64,000 nt of DNA from Simkaniaceae bacterium (lineage in GTDB: Bacteria; Chlamydiota; Chlamydiia; Chlamydiales; JACRBE01), in the NCBI GenBank assembly GCA_022763045.1, contig JALEGI010000009.1:127449-191448 (forward strand), in the 5' to 3' direction. The notes beneath the pieces were generated by a model that had not been told where the DNA came from, searched no databases, and saw only the letters and a list, made by a program, of their open reading frames with translations. A program made the translations under genes and the position numbers. Of the stretch, positions 33,476 to 43,356 are shown in pieces (positions within the stretch are counted from its first letter, which is position 1; every line of letters starts with the position of its first letter).

Positions 33476-34420
33476 AGTTAAAAAGACCTGGCCGAGCTTT
33501 TTGAGGTGGTTTTTGATATCATCCGTTCGCGCTGGGTCGAGATGAACTCCAAAATCATCAATGTTGAAAATCGCCGTTGTATTGCAACGGTTGCACAACC
33601 TTTCATGCTCTGCAAGTTTGAGTGCTGTAAGAAGTGTACGTTTTTGCCCCTCACTTGCAAAGCTCTTAGCTGGCTTTTCAGATAACAAAATCGTGATGTC
33701 GTCTCGGTGTGGGCCTGATTGTGTTGACCCCAAAATCAAATCACGCTCACGCGATTTTTCGAAATTTTCTTCAGTTGCATAGGAGGGTTCATAATTTAAT
33801 GAGATCTCTTCAATTAGGCGCTTTGGCGTCATTTCGACTGTTGCCTCGCCTCGTCTTTCTGTAAGGTAGGCGCCACTTCGGATCAGCTCTGCCTCCCACG
33901 CCTCCATTGACTTTGTGTCTTTGCGCTTCAACAGAGCATTTCGCTGTTTGAGAGCTTTCGTATAGCGAGCGAGATGGTAGACGTAAACGGGGTCTGATTG
34001 GGCGATGTGCATATTAAGTAGGCGCCTTCTTTCTGATGGAGAGCCATGAATAAGCTCAATATCGCCTGGAGCGTGAAGGGTGGAGGGGAAGATTCCGAGA
34101 AGGGCTGAGAAGTTTTGCGACTTTGTCTCGTTATGTTTGACCTGCTTCACTTGTCCGTCATAGGAGATCGATAGGCGCTGATCGATTCCATCTTTCTCAA
34201 ATTCAGCTTCAATAAAGAAAAAGCTCTCCCCATGTCGAATGAGATCTTGCAGTTTTGAGGTGCGAAAAGAACGACCTGTGCTGAGAAGATAAATGGCCTC
34301 TAGTAGGTTTGTCTTTCCTTGGCCGTTTTTTCCGTAGATGAAATTGATGCCATCTGCAAATGAGACAGTGACGCTCTCATAATTGCGAAAGTTTCTCAGG
34401 TAGATCGAGTGGAGTTTCAC
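33404..34420 (-). CDS. recF: DNA replication and repair protein RecF
   Basis: A 338-residue SMC-like ATPase that loads RecA at gapped DNA. It opens KLHSIYLRNFRNYESV and has the Walker A GKNGQGKTN near residues 34-42, the signature FASEGQKRTLLTALKLAE near 259-276 and a Walker B-type IFNIDDFGVHLD near 287-298. The start is a GTG whose last bases overlap the dnaN stop (GTGA), so the pair is translationally coupled. The 3' end overlaps pgi by 72 bp in antisense. Confidence 0.93.
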   Translation of the reverse strand: MKLHSIYLRNFRNYESVTVSFADGINFIYGKNGQGKTNLLEAIYLLSTGRSFRTSKLQDLIRHGESFFFIEAEFEKDGIDQRLSISYDGQVKQVKHNETKSQNFSALLGIFPSTLHAPGDIELIHGSPSERRRLLNMHIAQSDPVYVYHLARYTKALKQRNALLKRKDTKSMEAWEAELIRSGAYLTERRGEATVEMTPKRLIEEISLNYEPSYATEENFEKSRERDLILGSTQSGPHRDDITILLSEKPAKSFASEGQKRTLLTALKLAEHERLCNRCNTTAIFNIDDFGVHLDPARTDDIKNHLKKLGQVFLTSPVACSIHGAHVLSVESGVIELV

Positions 34421-35523
34421 GTTTCGCTACTGAGTCGCATCGGCATAATGACATAAGTCGATTTGCTCGAGTCGGTGATCATTCCCGGATTGAAAGAGTT
34501 TGAAATGCCAAAGGTGGCGGTTTCATCCTTGCAATGCTTGAGAATATCGATAAAGAAGTAGGGATTGAACGCAATCTCTAGTTTGTCCTCACCGTAGTCA
34601 ACAGGCATGTTGACGCGGCCTTCGCCGATATCGCTTGTCATTGCTTGCAGCTGTAGATCGCCCTCGTTGAAGGTGAACCGCACCGAGTAGTTCATTTCTG
34701 AGGTGAAGAGCGAAATTTGTTTGAGCAGCTGAGTGAGCTCCTCTTTGTGCAAGACGATTGATTTCATCTCCTCGTTTGAGGGGATGACCCTTTCGACATC
34801 TGGGTATTGACCCGATAGTAACTTGGTGATTAGACAAATTGATCCGACGTCAAGAGCGACCTTATCTTTCATCAGTGAAAGCTTTATTTCGCTTCCACTT
34901 TCGATGATCCGAATCATCTCCTCAACCGCTTTTAGAGGGATGATGAAATCGGACTCGATCGAGGGGTCTGCCTCGATCGATTCTTGTACCTTGGCGAGAC
35001 GTTTGCCATCGGTCCCCACAAAAGATAACGCACCATTTGATACCTTTGTGAAAAGACCGTTTAATACTTGTCGGCTGTCGTCTCGCGCAGCTGCGAACGC
35101 GGTTCTGGTTAGCATGTCTTTGAGTTGATCACCTGGAAGGGCGATCGTTTTTGCCTGATTGAGATCTGGAAGAGAAGGAAACTCGGCCTTGTCCATGCCG
35201 TTGAGTTTGAAATGTGATGTACCAGAGCGGATGGTTGCAATTCCGCTATCGCTACACTCGATTTCAATCTCAGGTGAGGTAAGTTCTCGAATCAGCTGGA
35301 AAAAGCGCTTAGCAGGAAGCGTGATTGCTCCCTCTTTAGACACTTTTGCATCAGCAAAGGCTCTCATGCTAACGGTCAGATCCGTTGCACTTATGATGAT
35401 ATTGCCAGAATCGGCTTCTATCAAAATGTTGGAGAGTATTGGAATAGCTGGTTTTGAGGGAACAACGCTTTGGATTTTTCCGATGAGGGTCACGAGTTCG
35501 TGTCGAGGGATTGTCAGCTTCAT
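34417..35523 (-). CDS. dnaN: DNA polymerase III sliding clamp (beta subunit)
   Basis: A 368-residue clamp with the three repeated domains of DnaN: MKLTIPRHELVTLIGKIQSVV at the start, HFKLNGMDKAEFPSLP near residue 106, FTKVSNGALSFVGTDGKRLA near 163, and a C-terminal YVIMPMRL. It holds DNA polymerase III on DNA. The order smpB-dnaN-recF is also found in chlamydiae. It has a 4-bp GTGA overlap with recF. Confidence 0.96.
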   Translation of the reverse strand: MKLTIPRHELVTLIGKIQSVVPSKPAIPILSNILIEADSGNIIISATDLTVSMRAFADAKVSKEGAITLPAKRFFQLIRELTSPEIEIECSDSGIATIRSGTSHFKLNGMDKAEFPSLPDLNQAKTIALPGDQLKDMLTRTAFAAARDDSRQVLNGLFTKVSNGALSFVGTDGKRLAKVQESIEADPSIESDFIIPLKAVEEMIRIIESGSEIKLSLMKDKVALDVGSICLITKLLSGQYPDVERVIPSNEEMKSIVLHKEELTQLLKQISLFTSEMNYSVRFTFNEGDLQLQAMTSDIGEGRVNMPVDYGEDKLEIAFNPYFFIDILKHCKDETATFGISNSFNPGMITDSSKSTYVIMPMRLSSET

Positions 35524-35576
35524 TGTGGCATCGTTCCTTGTTTTGCAGTCAGATTATTAAATTGTGGAAAGAGTTG

Positions 35577-36038
35577 TCAAGATTTTTCCTTCATTCGCTT
35601 AGAAATCTCTCGTTTGACCTCTTTTGCCTTAATGGCTTCCCGTTTATCGTGTAGCTTGCGGCCGCGCGCCAAAGCGAGCTTGACCTTCACCATCCCATGT
35701 TTGAGATACATTGCTAGAGGGATCACAGTGGCCCCTTTTAACTGACACTCTTTTTCAAACTTGCGAATCTCATACTTGTGCAAGAGGAGCTTGCGCAGAC
35801 GGCGCTCTTCGTGATTGTGGACATTTCCAAATCGATAGGGGGCGATCGAGCACTCTTTTAAAAAGGCCTCACCGCTATCGAAAATCACATAAGCATCGCG
35901 CAGATTGCCTCCATGATCTCTCAAAGACTTGATTTCAGTGCCAACTAGCGAGATGCCAGCCTCTACTGTCTCTAAGATTTCATAGTTGCGCAGCGCAACT
36001 CGGTTATTGACTAGTTCATTGTCGGGTTTTTTTGACAT
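35577..36038 (-). CDS. smpB: SsrA-binding protein SmpB
   Basis: A 153-residue protein needed with tmRNA to rescue stalled ribosomes. It shows [38 protein letters not shown] and the basic C-terminal tail ([29 protein letters not shown] split across the last 40 residues). Length is typical. Its start overlaps the 3' end of the TerC-like gene by 23 bp, so both are probably on one transcript. No tmRNA gene was found in the window. Confidence 0.95.
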   Translation of the reverse strand: MSKKPDNELVNNRVALRNYEILETVEAGISLVGTEIKSLRDHGGNLRDAYVIFDSGEAFLKECSIAPYRFGNVHNHEERRLRKLLLHKYEIRKFEKECQLKGATVIPLAMYLKHGMVKVKLALARGRKLHDKREAIKAKEVKREISKRMKEKS

Positions 36039-36690
36039 GGTATAGAGTATAGCCGATCAGGGCAATAGCTACAACACCGACCCAGAAAATTCCCTCAACT
36101 AGCTCGCTATGGATGTTCATATAGATTAAAATCGCCTGAGCGAAGAGCTTGAGACCAATCCAGGCAACCATGACAAACGAGAGCGACTCGAGCCAAGGGT
36201 GTTTGTCGAGAAATTTGCCAACGGCAATTGAGGCAAAGCGCACAAAAGCGGCGCCAATAATCCCACCAAGATAGATGAGCCACAGCTTCGGCTGGTAGTG
36301 CGTGCCAACTAGTGCAAATCCCGCCAAAATGGAGTCTATGGCGAAAATTAAGTCGGTTAGCTCAATCATAAGAACAACCTTCCAAAAGCTGCCTTGCGGC
36401 GCTGTTGGCTCTGCTTTTGAGTGTTTGAGGGCGATGTAGATGAGATAGGCTCCTCCAATCGCCTGCAGCCAAAAGAGTCGCATCAAAAAGCTTGCGGCAA
36501 CGATTGCAATAAGGCGAAAGAGGTAGCTCGCGCCGTATCCAATCCAAATGGCCTTCTTGCGCTGGTCATGAGGAAGGGATCGAGAGACCGAGGCGATTGC
36601 CAAGGCATTGTCGCTTGAGAGTAAAAGCTCCAAGCCTATCAGAAGAAATAGGCGGGGGATATCGATAAGAGAAAAGGTTTGGTCGAGCAT
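36016..36690 (-). CDS. TerC/Alx-family membrane protein
   Basis: A 224-residue protein with about seven membrane segments. It carries the TerC signature acidic residues in [14 protein letters not shown] near residue 20 and [14 protein letters not shown] near residue 113. TerC/Alx proteins are linked to tellurite resistance and manganese export in other bacteria. It overlaps smpB by 23 bp at its 3' end. Confidence 0.88.
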   Translation of the reverse strand: MLDQTFSLIDIPRLFLLIGLELLLSSDNALAIASVSRSLPHDQRKKAIWIGYGASYLFRLIAIVAASFLMRLFWLQAIGGAYLIYIALKHSKAEPTAPQGSFWKVVLMIELTDLIFAIDSILAGFALVGTHYQPKLWLIYLGGIIGAAFVRFASIAVGKFLDKHPWLESLSFVMVAWIGLKLFAQAILIYMNIHSELVEGIFWVGVVAIALIGYTLYHVKKTRQ

Positions 36691-36722
36691 AATCTACCCA
36701 TACCAAACCTTTTAATTAGGGT

Positions 36723-37034
36723 CTATGCAGCAGGTGCCGCTAGTGCCATTGAGACTTTTGGTGTTTTTGCCATCGCGCTCACACGCTCTGCTGTGTGATT
36801 GTAGGGGCGTGAGGTCTTTTCGCGGGCAATTTCTGCTTCGTGTTTTGCTGTTAATGGCTCGCGAAAGGCTTCATTGACCCACTCGCGATATTCATTTTTG
36901 TGCTCAAGGTGCTTCATGGCAAAGTCGTGAAGCGCTTCCATGAAAGTGAGAGCAACATCAGCTTGAATTCTACCTGCTAAGACATCTGTTTGAAGTCTCT
37001 CAATTCTACTAGCAACAACTTGTTCTAGTTCCAC
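36723..37034 (-). CDS. Small hypothetical helical protein
   Basis: A 103-residue protein starting at a GTG (37034) with a strong GGAGG five bases upstream, which makes it convincing as a gene. It is mainly helical and charged (for example RIQADVALTFMEALHDFAMKH), with an Ala-rich C-terminus (SMALAAPAA). No family was recognised. It starts nine bases after the stop of the 489-residue gene and is probably its operon partner. Confidence 0.6.
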   Translation of the reverse strand: MELEQVVASRIERLQTDVLAGRIQADVALTFMEALHDFAMKHLEHKNEYREWVNEAFREPLTAKHEAEIAREKTSRPYNHTAERVSAMAKTPKVSMALAAPAA

Positions 37035-37043
37035 AGTTTCCTC

Positions 37044-38513
37044 CTATCCAAATAATGATTTTCCAAGTTCGGTGGCTGCAAAGCAGTCCCGACCTTTGTG
37101 TTGACCAACGCGGACGATACCCGATTCAAAGAGCCAGCTCATGATTGTTGAGTAGATAAAGCTCTTTTGCTCGTCAGAATAGCTCGGGACGGTGTATTTC
37201 CAGCTACGGCCAACTTTTTTTAGTTTTGTTTTTGTCTCTTCGTCAAGAGGAACAATCATCCCTCTTAAAAATTCTTCGTAGTAGACCCATCCCGAATTGA
37301 CAACGCGGTGAATGCTCTTTTCGACCTCACGTAGATTGCGATCGGAGCTAAGGGATGTCGAAACGCCCGAGATCCGTGGGGAATTCAACGGGTGTTTGTA
37401 GGTCTCTAAGGCACGTTTTTCAGAGGGAAGGTGAATCCACTCATTGGCCTCATCTGTTGGGATGAGGTGGTTGTCGCGCACTTCTGCCATATGAATTTGG
37501 CAAAGTTTTGCAATCAGTCTAGGAAGATAGTTTTTCAGTTGATCTTTGTGTATTTGATTGCCAAGGTCATACTCTTGCATTGCATCGGCTATCAGGGCGA
37601 GATGCTCGCTATCTGGCGTCCAGCAATCGGCATCTTTGTTGTAGACAACAGAGAGATCGCGCATCTTACACACCTTGATGAGGGCTGCCATATCTTCTGT
37701 AAAGGCATACTCATGGGGGCGGAAGAGTTCGATTGATTGCGACTCGATAATAGGGCTTGGCTCTGTGCTACGCAAAAAGAGAAGATAGTCGCGCCACTCC
37801 TTGAAGGGTACGACAAATTCGATCCAATGACCTTCAATTTTTTCATACTTGACTGTGAGGACAAAGTTGAATTCGAGTTGGAGTAAGAGCTCTTCATATG
37901 ACTCGTTGTCTAGTTGATACTTTTGCATCAAGTCGTAAGAAGGGACCTTAAGCTCAGGGGAGGCAAAGACATCTTCAATTATTTTGGAGAGCACCTCTTC
38001 ACCGAAATTGAGCTCCATCATGTAGCGTTGGAACGTTTGGGGAGTTTCGAGGTACTTTTCCACAAGAGAATCAAAAATATTATTTGATGTGCGTGGGATA
38101 TGGTACCAAGTGGGTAGAACGTGGATCGGTACCTTTTTCAAAAGCGCTTGAAGGTGGTCCATGCCAGGCATGTAATCCTCTTCAAAAACCTCTATGAGCG
38201 ATTCAAAAAGTCGACGCATCTCTTTGTTAACAGAGACTGTATCGCCATCAATCGTGAAAAGCTCTGTCTCTTTCAGCTTATCCATAGACGCCATTAACTT
38301 TTCAGTTGGCAGCTCGAGGTTACGTGCAAGAGATTGAAGGGTAAAGGTTGGAGGATTGTATAAAATTTCCTCTAAAACTTCGATGTCAGTATCGTCCAGA
38401 TTCGACAAAATCATGCGTATTTTGACATCACGCTTATAGTCATAATCTGACAACTTGATTTTGTTTTTTGTAGCTATTTCTATCATATTCAATTTTTTAA
38501 GATTAGAGTTCAC
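37044..38513 (-). CDS. Conserved-looking protein with N-terminal winged-helix-like region
   Basis: A 489-residue soluble acidic protein. Residues about 38-95 (DIEVLEEILYNPPTFTLQSLARNLEL...) look like a winged-helix DNA-binding fold, and a second such region may lie at the C-terminus (EQKSFIYSTIMSWLFESGIV). The middle is mostly helical with no catalytic motif. The start is probably the GTG at 38513, which follows AGAGG; an ATG at 38486 lacks a ribosome-binding site. I do not recognise the family. A transcription- or replication-associated role is only a suggestion from the winged-helix region. Confidence 0.55.
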   Translation of the reverse strand: MNSNLKKLNMIEIATKNKIKLSDYDYKRDVKIRMILSNLDDTDIEVLEEILYNPPTFTLQSLARNLELPTEKLMASMDKLKETELFTIDGDTVSVNKEMRRLFESLIEVFEEDYMPGMDHLQALLKKVPIHVLPTWYHIPRTSNNIFDSLVEKYLETPQTFQRYMMELNFGEEVLSKIIEDVFASPELKVPSYDLMQKYQLDNESYEELLLQLEFNFVLTVKYEKIEGHWIEFVVPFKEWRDYLLFLRSTEPSPIIESQSIELFRPHEYAFTEDMAALIKVCKMRDLSVVYNKDADCWTPDSEHLALIADAMQEYDLGNQIHKDQLKNYLPRLIAKLCQIHMAEVRDNHLIPTDEANEWIHLPSEKRALETYKHPLNSPRISGVSTSLSSDRNLREVEKSIHRVVNSGWVYYEEFLRGMIVPLDEETKTKLKKVGRSWKYTVPSYSDEQKSFIYSTIMSWLFESGIVRVGQHKGRDCFAATELGKSLFG

Positions 38514-38614
38514 GTTTTGCCTCTCAGAATATAGAAAGCAACAATTAGATGCAACAAGTTATAAAACATGTAAAAATTATTTTAAAACGCGCGGTCAGAA
38601 AGTATAAGCCATTG

Positions 38615-39382
38615 TTAGACAGGGGCTTGCAGAGACTCTCTAAAAACGGTTTCTACCGATTCTGCGCTTGTTAGAGCGGCCTCATTGAAATGCCTCAAGA
38701 TACGCTCTTTCAAGGGGCCAACCCCATTGCGCTCCAGGCTCTGCTTGATCACTCCAAGCTCAAAATTTTCGAGGCGATCGAGTCCGTTGAGCAGGCGCCC
38801 ATCAATTAGGCTGCGGTTGGTGTGGCAATGAAGCCAAGCAAGGGCAATCAAGCTTAAAATTGAGCAAAAAAGGAATGAGAGTTGAGATCCTATCGTACTT
38901 TCTGGAAGAGTGGCTGATCCAAAAAAGCATGCACATGAAACAAACAATACTGAAAAAAGAAACACCTTCATATCGATTTGAAAGGTGGCGCAGTCTCGAT
39001 AAGAGATGCTACTAAGAATCGTATTTTTAACTTTTCTCACAAAAGCAGATCTTTCATTTCCATTCATACCTGCAATAAATAGCATTTTGAAGGTGGTGTT
39101 TTGATGGCGCAGAATTTGTGGGAAATCTCGAGGCCAAGGCGCTCGCTGAAATTTGCGATACTCACACGCATCTTTAGGTTCCTTATCTTCCAATACAATT
39201 TGTGACTGCAGAGCGTGGTCAATCGCAAGGGTGACAGAGGGGTCGATTTCCCCTCGATCCATAGGGCAAAATCTGCGACCAGTGAGAACATGTTCAATAA
39301 GTGCCTTGCGCTCAAAAGAGTGGCCACAAGGTAGAGTCAATGGATAGGCCATTGGGAATAAAGTTATTGGGCAATCAGACAT
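38615..39382 (-). CDS. U-box/RING-like protein with Inc-type bilobed membrane domain
   Basis: A 255-residue protein. Residues 3-62 resemble a U-box: DCPITLFPMAYPLTLPCGHS, then FERKALIEHVL, FCPMDRGEID and the C-terminal helix TLAIDHALQSQIV, keeping Cys4, Cys19, His21 and Cys39 of a RING-like site. U-boxes recruit E2 ubiquitin-conjugating enzymes in eukaryotes. Two hydrophobic segments at about 139-157 and 167-186, joined by a short loop, match the bilobed membrane domain of chlamydial inclusion-membrane proteins. It is divergent to leuS. E3 ligase activity is an inference. Confidence 0.65.
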   Translation of the reverse strand: MSDCPITLFPMAYPLTLPCGHSFERKALIEHVLTGRRFCPMDRGEIDPSVTLAIDHALQSQIVLEDKEPKDACEYRKFQRAPWPRDFPQILRHQNTTFKMLFIAGMNGNERSAFVRKVKNTILSSISYRDCATFQIDMKVFLFSVLFVSCACFFGSATLPESTIGSQLSFLFCSILSLIALAWLHCHTNRSLIDGRLLNGLDRLENFELGVIKQSLERNGVGPLKERILRHFNEAALTSAESVETVFRESLQAPV

Positions 39383-39461
39383 GGAAAAATTTTAGACACT
39401 CTGGTGATTAATCTCTAGATCTAATATAGTTGTATCAAGAAAAATTCTAGGCAATAGGGCG

Positions 39462-41990
39462 ATGGCAAAAAAGTACAATCACGTAGCAGTTGAAAAGAAA
39501 TGGCAAAAATCTTGGGATGATGAGGGGCTCTTTAAAACGGAGATCGATACCTCAAAGCCAAAATATTATGTACTCGACATGTTTCCCTATCCATCTGGAG
39601 CAGGACTTCATGTGGGTCATGTGACTGGCTACACTGCTACAGATATTATTGCGCGCTACAAAAGGCAGATGGGATTCAACGTGTTGCACCCAATGGGATG
39701 GGATAGCTTTGGACTTCCTGCGGAACAGTACGCTATTAGAACAGGCACCCACCCAGAGATCACAACGAAAGCTAACATCGATAACTACAGAAGGCAGCTC
39801 AAATCGTTAGGCTTTAGCTACGATTGGTCACGTGAAATTGCGACAACAGATCCTAAGTACTACAAGTGGACGCAGTGGATCTTCACTAAGCTCTATGAGA
39901 AGGGGCTTGCATATGAAGCGGAGGTGAGTGTGAACTTTTGCCCCGCTTTGGGAACTGTTCTTGCAAATGAAGAGGTTGAAGATGGTAAGTCTGTAGAAGG
40001 GGGGCATCCTGTTGAGAGACGTCCGCTCCGGCAGTGGGTTCTCAAGATTACCGAGTATGCCCAGAGACTCCTCGATGATCTAGATGAGCTTGATTGGCCA
40101 GAGTACTTGAAGCGCATTCAGCGCAATTGGATCGGCCGGAGTGAAGGGATCGAGGTTGATTTTATAGAGGAATCAACCGGTGAAACAATCACCTGCTACA
40201 CCACTGCTGGTCACACGATGTTTGGAACGACATTTGTCGTCCTGGCTCCTGAACATCCCCTTGTGATGAAGTTGATGAGCGAGGAGCAAAAAGAAGAGGT
40301 TCTTGCCTACATCCAAGCGTGCAAATCTAAAAGCGATCTTGAGAGAACAGAACTTGCTAAAGAGAAAAGTGGCGTTTTTACAGGAGCCTATGTCACAAAC
40401 CCTGTGAATGGCCAAAGTGTTCCTCTATGGATTGCCGACTATGTGCTGATGAACTATGGAACTGGCGCTGTTCTAGCGGTGCCAAGCCATGATGATCGCG
40501 ATTTTGCGTTTGCTACAAAATTTGGACTCGATATTAAGCCTGTTATGGATCCAGAGATCAAAGAGATTGAAGATGAAGACCCAAATAGCGTGCGTGAGGC
40601 GGTCTTGAACGCGAAGGCCTCATGGATGGGTGGCGGCACAATGGTCAATAGTGAATTTATCAATGGGATGACAAAGGCACAAGCAAAAGTTGCCATGGCA
40701 GACTGGATGGAAGAGCACGGCAAGGGGCGCCGAAAAATCAACTATAAACTACGCGATTGGCTTTTTTCTAGGCAACGCTACTGGGGCGAGCCATTCCCGG
40801 TAATGCATTTGGCAGATGGAAGTAAAAGGGTGCTTGAGTTAGACGAGCTTCCTCTAACGCCACCGAGGTTGACCGATTTTAAGCCCTCTGCTGATGGACA
40901 CTCACCACTTGCGAAAGCAAAAGAGTGGGTCGAGTGTATCGATCCAAAAACGGGTAAAAAAGCCTACCGAGAAACAAATACGATGCCACAATGGGCTGGA
41001 TCGTGCTGGTATTATCTTCGCTTCGCCGATCCGCTAAATGATCAAGCCGCCTGGAGCTCAGAGGCGGAGAAGTATTGGCTTCCAGTCGATATGTATGTTG
41101 GTGGGGTAGAGCATGCAGTACTTCACCTTCTCTATTCCAGATTTTGGCACAAGGTGCTCTACGACTGCGGCCTTGTTTCGACAAAAGAGCCCTTTGCAAG
41201 TATGCGCAACCAAGGGCTTGTTGTGGCCAATGCCTATAAGCTGAAAAAGGGGGGATATATCTCACCTGATGAAGCCGATCAACATACCGCTGATGACTTT
41301 GATGAAATTGTTGAGAAGATGTCTAAGTCAAAACTCAACGGGGTCTCTCCAGATGAGATCATTGAGGAGTTTGGCGCTGATGCTTTAAGACTGTATGAGA
41401 TGTTTATGGCACCCTTTGACAAGGAAAAGTTCTGGAATACAGACGCTGTAAACGGCTGCAAACGCTTTATCGATCGCTTTTACTCACTCGTGACGTCGGA
41501 AAAGGTGTGCGATGAAGAGACAGAAGAGGCGCTCAAGCTAGGCCACCGTTTGGTCAAAGGAGTGCAGGCCGACATTGAAGAGATGGCCTTCAATACGGCG
41601 ATCGCCAAAATGATGGAGTTTGTGAATGGGATGATGCCCCAGGGCAAGTATCCAAAAAGCGTTTTAAAAATGGCAACGCAGGTGCTCGCGCCTTTCGCCC
41701 CTCACATCGCTGAGGAGTGTTGGCAGATCTTGGGAGGAGATTCAAGCGTCTGTTTTGCTCCATTCCCCAAATTTGAGGAGCGCTACTGTGTCGACTCAAC
41801 TGCAGAGTATGTCATTCAAATTAATGGAAAGGTGCGTGGGCGCATTGAGCTTGCAAAAGATCTCAATAAAGAGCAGCTCATGGAGCAGGCGCAAGCTGAG
41901 CCTAACGTCTCAAAATACTTAGACGACGCTGTGATCATTAAAACCATTTATGTCCCAAATAAACTGCTCAACTATGTGGTGAAAAAATGA
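39462..41990 (+). CDS. leuS: Leucyl-tRNA synthetase
   Basis: An 842-residue class I synthetase that charges tRNA-Leu. HIGH-type motif GLHVGHVTGY near residue 48, zinc/editing-domain segments, the WAGSCWYYLRFADP signature near residue 512 and KMSKSKLNGVSPDEI near 622-636. The C-terminal VIQINGKVRGRI is also typical. It is followed by the Kdo transferase gene with an ATGA overlap, an arrangement also found in Chlamydia. Confidence 0.97.
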   Translation: MAKKYNHVAVEKKWQKSWDDEGLFKTEIDTSKPKYYVLDMFPYPSGAGLHVGHVTGYTATDIIARYKRQMGFNVLHPMGWDSFGLPAEQYAIRTGTHPEITTKANIDNYRRQLKSLGFSYDWSREIATTDPKYYKWTQWIFTKLYEKGLAYEAEVSVNFCPALGTVLANEEVEDGKSVEGGHPVERRPLRQWVLKITEYAQRLLDDLDELDWPEYLKRIQRNWIGRSEGIEVDFIEESTGETITCYTTAGHTMFGTTFVVLAPEHPLVMKLMSEEQKEEVLAYIQACKSKSDLERTELAKEKSGVFTGAYVTNPVNGQSVPLWIADYVLMNYGTGAVLAVPSHDDRDFAFATKFGLDIKPVMDPEIKEIEDEDPNSVREAVLNAKASWMGGGTMVNSEFINGMTKAQAKVAMADWMEEHGKGRRKINYKLRDWLFSRQRYWGEPFPVMHLADGSKRVLELDELPLTPPRLTDFKPSADGHSPLAKAKEWVECIDPKTGKKAYRETNTMPQWAGSCWYYLRFADPLNDQAAWSSEAEKYWLPVDMYVGGVEHAVLHLLYSRFWHKVLYDCGLVSTKEPFASMRNQGLVVANAYKLKKGGYISPDEADQHTADDFDEIVEKMSKSKLNGVSPDEIIEEFGADALRLYEMFMAPFDKEKFWNTDAVNGCKRFIDRFYSLVTSEKVCDEETEEALKLGHRLVKGVQADIEEMAFNTAIAKMMEFVNGMMPQGKYPKSVLKMATQVLAPFAPHIAEECWQILGGDSSVCFAPFPKFEERYCVDSTAEYVIQINGKVRGRIELAKDLNKEQLMEQAQAEPNVSKYLDDAVIIKTIYVPNKLLNYVVKK

Positions 41991-43243
41991 GGTTCCTTTA
42001 CAACTTTGTCATTTTAGCCTGGGGTCTTGTGAATTTGCCTAGGCTCCTTCTTTCAAAGCAAAAGGGGCTTTTAAAAGCGAAGTTAGGAATTAACCTTCCC
42101 ACTTTTCGTCTCTCTAATAAACCTGTTGTTTGGTTCCATGCCGTCTCTCTTGGAGAGACCAAGGCGGCCTCTCCACTTGTGGCTAAAATTCGCAAAGAGA
42201 TGCCCGGTGCAATGGTCGTTTTTTCGACTGCAACAAAGACAGGCTACTGCGAGGCAGAAAAAATTGGTGGAGTTGATCGCGTCTTTTACCTTCCTCTTGA
42301 TCTCTCTTGGGTGGTGCGTCGACTCGTGCGTCGGTTAAAACCAAAGCTCTTCATTTTAGTAGAGAGCGATTTTTGGCTCAATTTACTCACAGAGGTCAAG
42401 CTCGCTGGAGGTCGCGTTGTTCTGGTCAATGGCAAGCTCTCTGAGCGCAGCTACACAAGGCATTTGAAGTTTCCACGTTTTGCACGACGCTTATTCGGTC
42501 TGATGGACTTGCTCTGTGTGCAAAATGATGAGTACCTCGAAAGGTTGCAATCGCTAGGTGTGGACAATGTCGCTGTAACCGGCAACCTCAAGTTCGACAT
42601 CAAACGGCGTCAGCTCGATTCCAAAGGGAAGGCTGAATTTCTCGAGAGACTTGGCATTCGCGGCGGCAAGCCTGTGCTAACAGTTGGCTGCTCCCACCCA
42701 AAAGAAGAGGAGCTTGTTTTAGATCAACTCGTAGATGTTTGGGAAAAGTATCCAGATCTAACGGTTTTAATTGCTCCAAGACGCCCCGAGCGCTTTAATG
42801 CCGTTGCTGAGCTCATCACGCGCAAAGGACATGTTCTTAGACGCTACAGCAAACTTGAGCCGATGCAGGTGGGTGACCGTGTAATGCTAATCGATGCAAT
42901 AGGAGTTTTAGACCCCTGCTACCAAGTTTCCGATTTTGTCATTATGGGTGGCAGCTTGGTCCCCGGAGTAGGTGGCCATAATATTTTTGAGCCTCTCGAG
43001 GGGGGAGTGTGTCTCTTTTTCGGCCCCTACATGGAGACGCAAGAGGAGCTTGTGAAGCTCGTTTTGCAGGCGGGTGCCGGCGAGCAGATTCGCCCAAAAG
43101 AGATTGCCTCTCACCTAATTTCTTGTTTGAAAGACCCCAAGCTACAGGATAAATTGCTTAAAGCAAGTCGCACTTTAGTCGATTCAACACGAGGGTCGAC
43201 AGAGCGGTGTTACAAAAAGATTGAAAAAGCCATTGCGCTCTAA
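41987..43243 (+). CDS. waaA: 3-deoxy-D-manno-octulosonic acid (Kdo) transferase
   Basis: A 418-residue family GT30 glycosyltransferase that adds Kdo residues to lipid A precursors; chlamydial versions add several Kdo units. It has an N-terminal membrane anchor (FLYNFVILAWGLVNLPRLL), WFHAVSLGETKAASPL near residue 45 with the catalytic Glu, and VIMGGSLVPGVGGHNIFEPL near residue 320. Its ATG overlaps the leuS stop by four bases, so the two are translationally coupled. Confidence 0.94.
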   Translation: MRFLYNFVILAWGLVNLPRLLLSKQKGLLKAKLGINLPTFRLSNKPVVWFHAVSLGETKAASPLVAKIRKEMPGAMVVFSTATKTGYCEAEKIGGVDRVFYLPLDLSWVVRRLVRRLKPKLFILVESDFWLNLLTEVKLAGGRVVLVNGKLSERSYTRHLKFPRFARRLFGLMDLLCVQNDEYLERLQSLGVDNVAVTGNLKFDIKRRQLDSKGKAEFLERLGIRGGKPVLTVGCSHPKEEELVLDQLVDVWEKYPDLTVLIAPRRPERFNAVAELITRKGHVLRRYSKLEPMQVGDRVMLIDAIGVLDPCYQVSDFVIMGGSLVPGVGGHNIFEPLEGGVCLFFGPYMETQEELVKLVLQAGAGEQIRPKEIASHLISCLKDPKLQDKLLKASRTLVDSTRGSTERCYKKIEKAIAL

Positions 43244-43275
43244 TCATGAGCATGTTATTCTTTTTCTGAAATTGC

Positions 43276-43348
43276 CGCGGGATGGAGCAGTGGTTAGCTC
43301 GTCGGGCTCATAACCCGAAGGTCGGAGGTTCGAATCCTTCTCCCGCTA
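43276..43348 (+). tRNA. Initiator tRNA-Met (fMet, CAU)
   Basis: CGCGGGA pairs with TCCCGCT except for the first pair, an unpaired C1-U72, which is the initiator feature. The anticodon stem ends in three G-C pairs (GGGCTCATAACCC), the second initiator hallmark. Discriminator A; CCA not encoded. Confidence 0.93.
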
Positions 43349-43356
43349 TTTCTCTT

